From assembly GCF_043290135.1 (NCBI RefSeq), contig NC_134705.1, forward strand, positions 61,531,771 to 61,595,770: DNA of 64,000 nucleotides, in the 5' to 3' direction. The position numbers and the translations under genes are program-made. The stretch's first letter is position 1. Each line of letters starts with the position of its first letter. The notes under the pieces are model-generated. The model ran no database searches. It had not been told where the DNA came from and saw only the letters and a list, made by a program, of their open reading frames with translations. The DNA is from Rhipicephalus microplus. Taxonomy: Eukaryota; Arthropoda; Arachnida; Ixodida; Ixodidae. Of the stretch, positions 1-11,037 are shown in pieces.

Positions 1-374
1 TTGGAGGCACGACTGCTAGGTTGCGACGGCTTAGTTGGAATCGCACATTGCGATCACGCTACGATGACGGGCTGCTCACTTTAACGATTGTACTGTGGTC
101 ACGACACCCGTCACTGTAGTCAGGGCTGGAGTGCAAGTATCCTTCACTTTCGAAACAATTCTCATCCAAATGGGGGAATCCCTTATCGTAAATCAAACCT
201 ACAGTTTCGGGTATGAAATCAGCTAGACCTTGCATCTGTTAACATTAAACACAGCTATATCTATTAGTCAAGCACTGCGTGAACAATCGCGACAAAGACA
301 ACCAGCGTGTAGGCGATCAATGTTTCCTATTAAATTAGAAGCATTTCTTGGCGGATGGTAGGCATTCACAGGAT
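1..374. other. Unassigned sequence before the first microsatellite
   Basis: No open reading frame of note, RNA-like fold or transposon motif was recognised here. The stretch ends directly in the CTAT array. Confidence 0.4.
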
Positions 375-375
375 T

Positions 376-457
<82 letters not shown>

Positions 458-492
458 GATCGATCGATCGATCTATATACCTATCTATCTAT
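375..492 (+). repeat. (CTAT)n microsatellite with an internal (CGAT)4 block
   Basis: About 29 tetranucleotide units of CTAT are visible. A short CGAT variant block lies near 456-471, followed by imperfect units (ctatatac). All six frames translate as Ser-Ile-Tyr-Leu type repeats, so the open frames across it are artefacts. The CGAT block suggests a point change spread by slippage. The array faces a GATA array about 195 bp downstream. Confidence 0.95.
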
Positions 493-628
493 CCTCCGTC
501 ACTTTATAGGATACAATGTAGTATATTTGTACATTTAAACGCGAGATCGGCCGTGAACGCCAGTTGTTACCAATACGGCGAGTGTAGAACACTGTTTGTT
601 TTGTCTGCAAAGAGTTATTAAATAATAA

Positions 629-686
629 TTTTGGTTCACCCCAAGGTAAAGGGATGATTATGAGAGCATCCAGGCGTAGGTGCCTA
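629..686 (+). repeat. Conserved leader of a GATA-tailed repeat (copy 1)
   Basis: This leader ends immediately at the GATA array. It matches 36487-36543, which also ends at a GATA array. Shared blocks include ttttggt, caccccat/caccccaa, atgagag and cgtaggtg in the same order and spacing. Two unlinked GATA arrays with the same unique leader imply a dispersed repeat family whose 3' tail is the microsatellite, rather than independent slippage. The family name is not recognised. Confidence 0.7.
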
Positions 687-820
<134 letters not shown>

Positions 821-2640
821 TTCAGAAGTAGCATAGCCAGAAACTTTTTCAGAATGGGTGGGCGGGTACAACTATACTTTTCGTGTGGATGCGTGCGTGC
901 GTGTGTGTTCGTGCGTGACTAAGCGGCCACCCGGTCGAAGGAAAAGCTTCTGAGAAGCTCGAAGACTCCCTTTTCCCCCCCTCCGTCGTCTGCGCCAGTA
1001 GATTCCATTTAGTGCGAACCCAATGCCCCCATCGGGTGTAGCACCGACTCACTGCTTGCTGCCGCCCTTCGGGGATCGGAGGATGCTCCTTGCATTGGTG
1101 GACGAGTCGGACTTCCTCAGGCCGGGTCGCCCAGTGGACGGGTGGTCCTTGGATATTTCGGTCGAGCTGCTCGTCATGGCCACCACCAGAACAGGGCCTC
1201 GTCTTCTTCGCGCGCTCTGTGCACTGATGATGTCTGGTCGATTCATTCCAGCTGGTATTTGTGGTTCAACCCACTACGTGGGGAACCGTGGCGGTGGAGG
1301 GATGAACTGACGGTATCAAATGACCCTAATGGCATCAAAGTGAAGCCATAATCCGTGATAAAGAGGGACGGGGGTGCTGGACTCAATAGGGAAGCGAAGA
1401 AAAGGCTTCCGTTGAGCGCTTGAGCTGCCTATTCAGAAGCCACGGAAGCCTCTGAGAGGGCATTGCACGCCGATGATAGGTCTGCCGATGTCTTTTTCTG
1501 GTCTTTTAGTCTCTCATCATGTTACACTACGATGAAATGCAGTCTTTTCAGGTGTCGTCGCTGCCATCGGTCTAGTGTGATCATAAGGCCTGGCGACTTT
1601 GTCGGCGGACGACTCGTCAGCCGATGGTTTGCGTCTGCCTCATGTTTTCGGCGGGGTCATTTCAGTGTCGTGTCTCTCTTGTGTAAACGCGCGTTTACCA
1701 GTACCAAAAAAGGTGGACCAAATTTAGATAACTTGCCGCTGGTGGGGAAGTGCAATGAGCGGCAAGTGGCGCCCACGGAGCATGCTAACAAAACATACTA
1801 ACGTGAGCTAATCGTGCTAACAGTATAAAAATGTGTAATCAAACCGTGCTAACGTGAGCAATGCGAGCTGGAACACCAAACTTTTTATTTCTGGTTCTTG
1901 CTCCACAAGACACTTTTCGAAGTAAATTGTTCCAGTTCACAACAGACGAGACAATTTCAGAATCATACCTTCATGCATAAAAAAAAACCAAAGATGCCGG
2001 TGACAGCAAGAGTACGGTTTCCAAGCGCACGCAAAAAACAATAATGGTGCATATCCCATGAAACCATTTGCGGTTACCAGCTCACTGAATGTTTGGTCGT
2101 GTTAAGGTGCAAGAAGCTCGCGCACCAACACGAAGTCATAAATGATAATATTCTAATCTGTGGCAGTGTTACTAGCAATATACACGTCGTTTCAGAAATT
2201 GTCCCCAAGGTACCCCACGTAGCAAAGGAAAGTTGTAGGAAACAGCAACAAAGCTTGCAATACTCCCGCTGCATACACGAGAAGCATTCGTCGGCTCCAA
2301 GTTGTCACTCTTTATTCGCACTGTCAATAAAAGCCCTCTTTTAGGATCATTCGGGAAAAAGAACACCTTGCAGATCCATTCCCAGAATGGTCCGTGCCCT
2401 GTGGCTGTGGCGCGCAGCATGTGCCCTGCAGATGCAGTAACGTGTTGTGGGACTCGCTACGAATCAGAATGGCGGCAAGGTGGCAGGCACCGCGTGCACG
2501 GGGAAATGAAGCGTGGTGTGGGCAAACACATGGTGGACACGCGTGGTGAGGCAACGCAGACCATTTCAAACCATTACCGCCCTCTAAGCGGCAGCGCGTG
2601 CATTGAGACACCCTAATTGTACGAATAGTTTCGTACAGGC
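821..2640. other. Unassigned intergenic DNA
   Basis: The stretch contains a GTGCGTGC-rich segment at 885-920 and several short open frames of 60-110 codons on both strands. The minus-strand frame at 1049-1246 is Ser/Thr/Arg rich, but no domain could be recognised. No splice-delimited coding signal or transposon motif was identified. It could hold decayed non-coding repeat copies. Confidence 0.35.
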
Positions 2641-2859
2641 ACTGGATAATGTATAGAATATCACATGTTTGTGAACGCCGCTGCCGATGCGATTGGCAAT
2701 CGCTGCGATGCTATTGGCGGTGCGAGGTCATGTAGTGTGTCACGTGAGCTCGTACCGCCCTATTCTTTCCAAGCGCTTTGGGTGCGTGTGCGTGAAGCAG
2801 TGCTACCGTGAACTGGAAGGTTTATAGTACGCTGCGCTGTTAGAATCTTAGAAAAAAGC

Positions 2860-3960
2860 TAGTGATTAGTTAGCGAACGCGTGTGTTTACTAGTTTCTGA
2901 AGTTTTTTATTACCTGCGCGGCACACTTTTACCAGCCACCAGTTAGTACAGCTCGTAACTTTATTCATTACTAACCAGGGAACCTTTCTTAGAGTTCTTA
3001 ACTAAGCAACTACTAAGCCATCTACGTTGCGAGATCTTTCAAAGATTACGCAGTATATTTCGACGTAATGGTGACATCCTAAGCAATATTTAGGCAAGCT
3101 TTAATTTTATTGACTACCTTGGAATAAAAGTTTCGTGCTACGTAATGACCCACACGTAAGTAAATAGAAGGTGACATGATGATGCATAGAAAACAACAAT
3201 ATACCTCATAAATTTTGTGATTGCTAACCAGTACGCGGTGTGTGGTTCCACAGCAGGGGTATATATGGTCATCAAGCTGCTGCTACAGTATTGTTCTGCT
3301 ATGCCGAAGTCTTGAAGATTTACTTGTGCATATGTTCTCGTGATCCACTCATATGAGTTCATATAATCATGTGAATAGAAAAATAATATGCTCATATGAA
3401 CTCATACGTTATATGAGTCCATAGGAGCATATGAGATTCAAATGATCATAGACATGTGAATCTGATTTGATCTTATGATCATGTCTTCAATTATCTAAAA
3501 GTATGTTGCTGAGATGCGCACTTACCCCAGTATAGTCACATAACGTAATTAAAAGCAATATTTAATTTTTGAGGGCCATGTCAATTCGTTTTTATCCTAT
3601 ACCTTTGTAATGGAATTATATTGATGTTGCCACGCACACGGACATTTAACAAAATAGGCGTAAACGTCAACTTGCGGGGGTTACTAACAATTTAGTAATG
3701 AACTAACCACTCGAGTCCACACTATCCACTTGCTAACTAGGCAGCAACTTCAACTACCCAACGACGTAGTGGTTTTACCAGCCTGTCAGTATTTGGGCTG
3801 GTGTTTGTTACGAGCCCAATGAGGTGGTGCCTTTCACTAAGGTTACTTATATATACCAGCTGCATTTACTAGCTGGTTAGTGGATTCTGTGGCAAGTAAC
3901 AGGCTAGTACTTAGTGAGTATACCAACCTTTTTTTCTAACAGTGTAGTACACTGTAGCAG
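2860..3960. repeat. AT-rich stretch with scattered GTTAGT/ACTAAC words and a CATATGA cluster
   Basis: Words of the type gttagt, actaac, ctagt and taacca recur at 2860-3010 and 3660-3950. Between 3325 and 3490 there is a cluster of near-palindromic CTCATATGAG/GTTCATATGA words. No coding frame was recognised. It resembles decayed tandem or foldback non-coding repeat DNA. The same vocabulary recurs near 63.6 kb. Confidence 0.4.
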
Positions 3961-4354
3961 TACCACTTACGCAATAGCAGTATTTGGTCCCTTTTCTAAC
4001 GCGCCATGCTGAAGCGAGGAAGCGCACCTTAACAGCAAGCAACCGAACGTTGTCTGTGAATGTGATTTATTTTTGCATTCCGTGCTGCAAAAACATCGAA
4101 GGACGACGTTTCACGTGAACGCACAGAACTCGTCGCAAAGATTTCGCGCATTCAAAGAACACTCGTTTCTGCAGTAACCTACGCGCAGTTCGCTAGTACA
4201 GCTCTCATGTAAAAGGATATTTCACCTTCTCCCTTCCCTATGCTCAACAATCCGAAACAGCCCAATTGCTTCATGAACAATTGCTCGGATCCTTGTATCG
4301 CTGGAGCATATGTTTCGAATAAACTTCTAGTGCATAAAAATAAATTGAAAGTAC

Positions 4355-4477
4355 TGTTACGGATGTGATGGGTTTATTTACACTGAAAATGCCAGCGCTC
4401 AACCGTCACTGCCAAATGACCATCGCTCGAGAGCGTCCTGCCTCCTCTTCTTTCTCGCTCTTTCAGTGCGCGTTACA
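4355..4477 (-). repeat. 3' LTR of the minus-strand gypsy element
   Basis: A 123-bp LTR bounded on the minus strand by TGTAAC (ending at 4477) and GTAACA (4355). A purine tract ggaggaaaa directly precedes it, as expected for the polypurine primer. It matches the partial LTR at 18308-18400 and the inverted LTR end at 15930-15986. It contains a run reading aataaaccc that may serve as polyadenylation signal. Confidence 0.8.
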
Positions 4478-4608
4478 TTTTCCTCCGGGCAAGACGAAAC
4501 TCACCGAGCCAGTAGAAGCGATCGTTTGTTGTAGGGCTTTAATCGGACTAAGTGCAAAATTTGTGGCTAACGTGAACGCCGGTCCTGAGCTGTCACTTTC
4601 GCAACAAC

Positions 4609-4956
4609 TTAGGGGACGACACTCAAGCACTGAATAAAGACGAGTGGTCCTGAGTATTTGGAAAGAAGCTTCTGGCAAAGTCCCTTCTTTCGAACGGGCG
4701 TCCACAGCCAGGCGAGATCACCCTTAGCGAAAGTCACATGTGGGTGTTTTGCGTCGTAACGGTCTTTCGCACGGGCGTGGGCAGAAAAAGTTCGGAGCCG
4801 AGCAAGTCGACGAGCTTCTGTGGCATGACACAAAGTCTGCGCAACACTGGCGTTCTTGTTCATCAAAAAAGAAAGTATGATGTCTAGTAAACTTTGAGGA
4901 TGACGAGTATAGAAGAGAAAAAAAGGCGTATAACCTGCGACCTCGTGTTTCGCGGT
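4609..4956 (-). pseudogene. gypsy integrase C-terminal part (downstream of the LINE insertion)
   Basis: The reading frame runs from the 14-bp target duplication shared with the LINE into a gypsy integrase C-terminal domain. Visible motifs include YDAKH, VTFAKGDLAWLW and LSKYSGP, the chromo-like 'GDLVWL...KYxGP' block typical of gypsy integrases. A stop at 4609 ends the frame soon after. Read with the integrase core at 11038 onward and omitting one target duplication, the frame is continuous across the insertion point. Confidence 0.85.
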
Positions 4957-5687
4957 CCCCGCAGGGGCGTCTGCGTAAGCAGGCGTTTGGTGTGTAGCGA
5001 CACTACGGAGCCGAGCTAACGGGGGAGTTTCGACTCCCTCCCACGCTTAGCCGTGCGTGGCTGAGCCGTGTCCGGGGAAAAAGGGATCCTGAGCCAATGC
5101 TGGGTGATTGGACCTTTAAGGCCCCCCAGCGGCGGCAACACATCCCTTTGGCCCCGGCTTCACGTGGACGGCACCCCTGGGCTGACCCACCCCGCGGAAT
5201 CTGGCAGTCGTCTTTTCTTGTCTCTCCCTCTCTTCATCTTCGTCTTTCCCGCTCACTTTCAATCTTTCCTGTTCTCTGCTCTCTTCAATTTATTCTGTTT
5301 TTCCTGGCAGCAAGGGTTAACCTTGTGTGGCTTTCCAAACTAGGGTAAACCATATTGGGTTATAGTAACTGTGTACTGCTGGCGTTGCGCAGACATGTTC
5401 ACGTGCTTTGCCACGTCCCCTTGTTGGACTCCGTGGTTGGTGGTAGGCATCCTTTCCGAAAAATCCACATTTTCCCACGGGATCCTCGACCCCCTCTCTA
5501 ACTGATCGTGCCTCGAAAAGGGTACGCACCGATGCAACTTCACTACTTTGGCCCAAAAACAGAGAAACTTTCCCAAAATACCATGTCCTCCACTGCAAAC
5601 AATCATCTACAAAAGCTAGAGCAATCTCACCCTTCCTTGTGGCCAAGTGCTTGAGAGACCATTGGAACCGGTTATAAGGCCACGAAG
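4957..5687 (+). promoter_or_regulatory. 5' untranslated region of I-like LINE copy 1
   Basis: GC-rich start followed by a pyrimidine-rich stretch (about 5205-5310) and then the ORF1 start. It aligns by eye with 46368 down to 45573 on the minus strand, with blocks gcaggcgtttggtgtgt, ggatcctg, tggacctttaaggc, and ctgacccacc/ctggcagtcgtctttt shared in order. LINEs of this group usually carry an internal promoter here. No specific promoter motif could be proved. Confidence 0.5.
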
Positions 5688-6930
5688 ATGGCAAGTGGAG
5701 ATCTGCTTCTCGAATTAAAAGACAAGGAACAGTACAATAAACTCTCGCACCTTGTAGCCTTTGGTAACATCCCCGTCTCTGTGAGCGCACATCGTATCAT
5801 GAATACAGTGAAGGGCATGGTATCGGAGGAAGATTTTATGACACTGAGTGAAGAAGAGCTCCTTGATGAATGGAAGGATCAAGGTGTAATAGATGTCCAG
5901 CGCATCAAAATCCGACGTAACAACAATGAAATAGCAACAAAGCACTTGATACTCACCTTCAGCTCAACCACTTTACCTGAGACTCTCGAAACTGGCTAAA
6001 TAAAAATTCTTGTCCGACACTTCAATCCAAACCCGAGGCGTTGTTTCAAATGCAAGCGAATTGGTCATGCATCCCCGACCTGCCGAGGGCAGCTGATGTG
6101 TGTGTGGCACAACCGGCCCCAGTGCTTTGAATGTAGTCATGACGAGGTCCTATGTGCAAACTGCGAAGGTAGTCACCCCGCATACTCCAGAGCGTGCCTA
6201 GCCTGAAAAAAAAGAAATAATAAATATAAAAGTTAAGGAAAACATCACATTGAGGGAAGGAACACAACGGATCTCGTCATCATTGGCACTAAAAACACCT
6301 TTCGCCGAGGTGGTGCAACGAGGGGTGGCACCACAAAGGCCTTTGGCAGTTGCCCGGACCGCGCCTAGCGTGTCGAGGCCAACGCAAGTTAAGGAAAACA
6401 TCACATTGAGGGAAGGAACACAACGGATCTCGTCATCATTAGCACTACAAACACCTTTCGCCGAAGTGGTGCAACGAGGGCGGCACCACAAAGGCCCTTG
6501 GCAGTTGCCCGGACCGCGCCTAGCGTGTCGAGGCCAACGCCACAAGCCCCTACGGCGGGAGCAGCCGGCACTGCCCTGCCCACAATCAGCCTTTCCACAC
6601 CAGTGACCTCTAGAAGCTCTGGCAGCAGCCAGGGCAATCACGAGGCCAAGGGGGCCTCATCGACCTCCAGCTCGGTGGGGACAAAGACTTCGTCGATCAA
6701 AGCGAAGTCTAAGCGACGCACAGATCACTCTATAGAGCGGGCGTCCAGTGCCTCGCAAGAGGCTATGGACACCAGTTCAAGCCAAACGGTACAGGAAGCG
6801 TCCAAGGAGCGTCGAGCTTCTCTCGACCGCCCCAAATTGGACAAAATGCCGATTACAGTTGCCGTTAATGAGCTAATCTTCGTCTTCTCTGCACACAGCA
6901 CTTTTTCCTTTTTTCTACTATGGACAAAAT
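5688..6930 (+). pseudogene. LINE ORF1: nucleic-acid-binding protein with CCHC zinc knuckles (broken)
   Basis: The frame starts with MASGDLLLELKDKEQYNKL, which matches the start of the homologous ORF1 at 45572 (minus). The frame stops at 5999. Cysteine-rich knuckles follow at about 6035-6200, with CFKC...H...C, CFEC...C and CANCEGSHPAYSRAC spacing. The C-terminal Ser/Thr-rich segment (about 6540-6850) ends near KERRASLDRPKL, matching KERRGSLERAK in the other copy. A 156-bp tandem duplication (6231-6541) lies after the knuckles and shifts the frame. The product is expected to coat LINE RNA. Confidence 0.8.
6231..6541 (+). repeat. 156-bp tandem duplication inside LINE ORF1
   Basis: Two adjacent near-identical copies begin with agttaaggaaaacatcac at 6231 and 6387. 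The second copy is one base shorter near the ggcaccac block, so the two repeats are in different frames. Only a few substitutions separate them, so the duplication is younger than most of the decay in this LINE. The other copy of this LINE at 44.6-45.0 kb does not show it. Confidence 0.85.
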
Positions 6931-7850
6931 CATACAGTGGAACGTAAAAGGAATACTTAGAAATTTAAATGACGTCCAAGAACTTCTGAGAAAGTTTAAC
7001 GCGAAAGTGCTATGCGGGCAAGAAACACACTTACCTACCAAACTCAAGGACTTCCTACGGCAATATAATATCTTCCGAGAAGGCCGGGAGGATTCTGTCG
7101 TAATCTGGCGGTGTGGCCATAATAGCTGATCGAAGTATAGCACGCCAGCATTTGAAGCTCCAAACGGCAATTGAGGTGGTGGCCATTCGGGCTGTACTTT
7201 TTAACAAACTCATTACCATATGTTCTGTGTACATACCACCGCATCAACAGCTACACAGACGTGATCTAGAATCATTATTAGATGAACTCGCAGAGCCGTT
7301 GCTGGTTCTAGGTAATTTTATAGCACACAATGTCCTGTGGGGCGATGCTCATTGTGATTCGCGAGGACGTCTAATTGAACAGCTCCTTTTATCTTCTAGT
7401 TTACGTCTTTTAAATAGAAAGGAGCCTACGTGTTTTAGCCTTGCAAACAACACGTACTCCTCCATAGATCTTAGCATTTCATCACCGTTCCTTTTACCTA
7501 TTTTTACGTGAAACGTTCTTAAAAACCCTATTGGGAGTGACCACTTCCCAATCATCCTGAGTGCGCCGAACAAAGATCAACTATCCCTGCAGGTTCCTCG
7601 ATGGAAGATTGACTCAGCTGATTGGGAAGGGTATAGAACTCTTACACACATGACATCGACTGAGCTGTCTGCCCTGACCATAGATGACGCTGTCACGTAT
7701 TTTACAGCTTTTATACTTGATGCCACATCTAAAAGTATTGGCGAAACGAGCGGCATGTCTTCTAAACGGCGAGTCCCATGGTGGAATGACGCACGCAGGA
7801 AAGCACGGACCACTGCGAACAAAGCATGGGCGTAGCTTCGCGATTCCCAA
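6920..7850 (+). pseudogene. LINE ORF2, endonuclease domain (broken)
   Basis: The start MDKIIQWNVKGI is the N-terminal motif of LINE APE-type endonucleases. It is followed by CGQETHL, then after a frameshift near 7110 by AIIADRS, YIPPHQQ, VLGNFIAHN (family GDFNAHN, with D to N), and SIDLSIS. After a further break near 7511, GSDHFPI appears. The segment ends with RVPWWNDA, a conserved post-endonuclease motif. At least two frameshifts or stops. It would nick target DNA at insertion. Confidence 0.85.
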
Positions 7851-8219
7851 ACAGCATAAAACCTGAAAGTTTTCAAGCAGGTCAAATCGCAGGCAGGGCT
7901 ACCGCGTCGACAAGCTAGACGAGAGAGCTGGACAAAGTTTACATCGAGTATCAACTTATACACAGATAAGGAAAAATTGTGGAATAAGGTAAAGAAAATT
8001 AAGTGCCAACAAGCGTATTCCCTGCCACTAGTAAATAAGCCTTGGGGAAAGCTTGGAGGATCAAGCCAACTTTCTTGGCACACATTTCGAACACATATCG
8101 ACCTCCTCACACTACTCCGAAACCTTCTAGAATTACAAAGCACGAATAGAAAAACAAAAGTTAGAAAGGAATTCCGCAAAAATTAAGGCATATAATGAAC
8201 CATTCTGCTTAGAACTGCG

Positions 8220-9470
8220 AACAGCACTCAGCTGCTGTGATACATCTACCCCAGGTTCTGACAACGTAATGTACGCGATGCTGAAGGAACTACCCTCTGA
8301 AACTAAAAAAACCCTCCTCTCTCTCTATAATCGGATGTGGTTTTCAAATGTGATCCCTCCTCCTGGAAGGAGGCTGTTATAATTCCAATTTTGAAACAGG
8401 GAAAGGATCCTTCTTCTGTATCAAGTTACAGACCTATAGCGTTAACAAGCTGCCTCTGCAAGCTATTTGAAAAAATGATTAATTGGCACTTACTCCACTA
8501 CTTAGAAACAAACGAATTGTTCGACCCATACCAGTGCGGGTTTAGAGAGGGCTGATCTACCACCGACAATCTTATACGTATCGAGGCACACATACGTGAG
8601 GCTTTTGTTCATAATCAGTTTTTTTCTTATCTGTGTTCCTCGACATGGTGAAGGCCTACGATACTACGTGGAGGTTTGGAATATTGAGAAACCTCTCACA
8701 CATAGGTATACACGGTAATATGTTCAGTGTCATTGAAAGCTATCTGTCTGATCGTACATTCCGCGTTAGAGTGAGCAATGTTCTGTCCCGAACATTTGTA
8801 CAGGAAACCGGAGTGCCACAGGGTGGGGTGCTCAGCTGTACGCTCTTTATTATAAAAATGAATTTTCTCCGTCTGTACATCTTACGTAATATCTTTTATT
8901 CAACATATGTGGACGTTGTGCAGATATGTTTTCAATCGTGTTCTCTTGGGATCTGTGAGCGACAGGTTCAGCTTGCCCTTAACAAGGTATCCAAATGGGC
9001 TGATGAAAACGGGTTCAAACTGAACCCACAGAAAAGCACCTGTGTCCTTTTTTCACGAAAAAGAGGCTTTCACCCTGATCCTGAAGTGGTCGTTAAGGGT
9101 GAGCGTCTACCGGTAAACACAGAACACAAGATCCTATGTATAATTTTAGATGCGAAGTTAACCTTTGTACCGCACATAAAACATCTTAAAAATAGATGCT
9201 TGAAAACAATGAATATCCTAAAGATGCTATCACGAACATTGTGGGGCAGCGACAGAAAGTGCCTCATGAATCTGTATAGAAGCCCTATACGCTCAAGCCT
9301 TGAGTATGGGGCAATAGTCTATCACTCTGCCACACCAAGCGCTCTGAAAATGTTGGACCCTGTTCATCATCAAAGCATCCGCCTGTCCACAGGCGCCTTT
9401 AGAACAAGCCCAGTTGAAAGCCTTCTTGTGGAATCGGAAGAGTGGTCACTACATCTGCAAAGAGTGTAAT
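8220..9470 (+). pseudogene. LINE ORF2, reverse transcriptase domain (broken)
   Basis: RT blocks appear in order: GSDNVMYAM (palm entry) near 8255, VIIPILKQGKDPSS and YRPIALTSC near 8380-8450, QCGFREG near 8535 followed by a stop, then FLDMVKAYDTTW (catalytic D) near 8640, TGVPQGGVLS near 8810, YVDVVQI near 8905 where YVDD is expected, and SKWADENGFKLNPQKS near 8990. Loss of the second aspartate in the YVDD box would abolish polymerisation. The thumb region continues to a stop at 9467. Confidence 0.88.
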
Positions 9471-10643
9471 CTTGCTTCATATATTTCCTTAAAGTAAATG
9501 CCAACAGACAGCAACCCGCATATTCCACCATCAACGACCTGTCCAGCTTTCAACTTTTTTGCAATCGGCCCGAAATAGCACGCCCTTTCTCGCTGCGTGT
9601 TAGAGACCTAGCTGAAGAAACAGATGTCCCACTCCTTGAATACCGCCTCAGCCCCCCTCCCCCCCCCCCGCTCTGCGGCTCCCCATGGCAGTGGCCGGTT
9701 ATAGACTGTGACACATCTTTCATAGCTGTCACAAAGCATGCCTCCCCCATACACATTCGGATGTATTTCTTAGAGCTGCAACATAAATATGACTGTCCAG
9801 AATATTATACTGATGCATCCAAGTCCCATACTGGCGTGTCCAATGCGGCGGTCGACCCATCCTTCTCGGATGCCGGCGTTCTGTTCACCAGCACAAGCAT
9901 TTTCACAGCCGAAGCTTACGCGTTATTTGTAGCCGTTCAACACATCAAAGAATTGAATACGCCAACGGTAGTTATATACACAGACTACCTGAGTGTCGTA
10001 ATAGCGTTGAAAAATCTAAAAAAAACATTGAAACCCTGTAATTATATCCCTGTATTTAATGCTGTGCGCGGTCTATGCTTCCAAGCAACATATCGTCGTG
10101 TGCTGGGTGCCAGAACACCACGAGGTCGAAGGAAATGTGTTCGCTGACCAGCTCGCCACGTCAATCAACGGAAACACTGCCAACTCCTTAGTTGCTGTCC
10201 CTATAATGGACCTAAAACCAAACATACGGAAAAAGCTAGGGGCTTCCTGGCAGAAGTTATGGGATCTACAAACTCATAACAAGTTACACTTGATCGAACC
10301 ATACTTCGATAACTGGCCACCCACGTCGAAAACGCGCCGTACAGAGGTCAGTCTCTGTCGGCTTAGAATAGGACACACACACAGCACGTACACACACCTT
10401 TTGTCCGGTGGCGACCCACCCAGCTGTCACAGATCTGGCCATCCACTTACCGTACTCCACATACTGCTTGAATGCTCTGAGTTAGTGGGTTACAGGAAAA
10501 AATATTTTCAACTAGCGTTCGAGGAACACATACCCCTTCATCCAGCTTTGTTTATTGGTTGCGAACCTCTTTTTAAATATAATGCATTGAATGCATTTTT
10601 AAAAGAAGTAACTTTCCATGTTATCTACTCAAGTGATCGGTAG
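9470..10643 (+). pseudogene. LINE ORF2, RNase H and C-terminal region (broken)
   Basis: RNase H motifs are visible: YYTDASKS (first D) near 9810, EAYALFVAVQ (E) near 9915, IYTDYLSV (D) near 9975, and VCWVPEHHEVEGNVFADQLA (family VPGHxxIxGNExAD) near 10100. A frameshift separates the parts near 10060. The frame then runs to a C-terminal segment with RIGHTHSTYTHLL and a Cys/His pattern (CHRSGHPLTVLHILLEC) near 10420-10480. RNase H in ORF2 supports the I/LOA placement. A poly-C run at about 9655-9670 interrupts the preceding linker. Confidence 0.85.
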
Positions 10644-10978
10644 CGTGGCCTCTGAAAGAAGGCTACTGCTGCGGATGCTACATCCAAAGAGAGCAACTGT
10701 CTCCCGGCCCTTGGGACCAAGGGCGCTGGCGAGGCATTGTTGCTAATATAACACTCCTATCTATGGTGTCATGATTACTTACAACTCATTATCACCAGGC
10801 ATGCTTCACTTCACTTTCATGATTTTAATGAATATATATCTTACGGGCGTTTATAGCGCAGAATCTTATGCCCTTTTACAGCCATTCAACATAACCATTG
10901 CTGCGATCCGATATCATATCCTGGCGCTCTTAGGCGATCAAGGCCCTTGCGCCATTAAACAACATATACCATCATCAT

Positions 10979-11016
<38 letters not shown>

Positions 11017-11037
11017 CCGTCGTCGTCGTCGTCGTCG
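10644..11037 (+). repeat. LINE 3' untranslated region and CAT/CGT microsatellite tail
   Basis: Non-coding 3' end of the LINE, closing in about 17 CAT units and then about 8 CGT units from 10968 to 11037. CAT tails also close the minus-strand copy at 40430 and are normal 3' ends for this group, which primes on short repeats rather than poly-A. Confidence 0.8.

Larger units (their letters stand above)
4957..11037 (+). mobile_element. Near full-length I-like LINE (copy 1), inserted in gypsy integrase
   Basis: A 6.1-kb non-LTR element with a 5' untranslated region (4957-5687), ORF1 with zinc knuckles, ORF2 with endonuclease, reverse transcriptase and RNase H, and a CAT/CGT microsatellite tail (about 10968-11037). 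A perfect 14-bp duplication, tcgtgtttcgcggt, lies at 4943-4956 and 11038-11051. The 5' end (ccccgcaggggcgtctg) matches the 5' end of the minus-strand copy at 46368, so this copy is probably not 5'-truncated. Domain content fits the I/LOA group, which carries RNase H. Both ORFs are broken. Confidence 0.85.

Noticed and set aside
1023..1310. Overlapping 65-95 codon frames on both strands
   Set aside because: No family could be recognised with confidence; left as unassigned.
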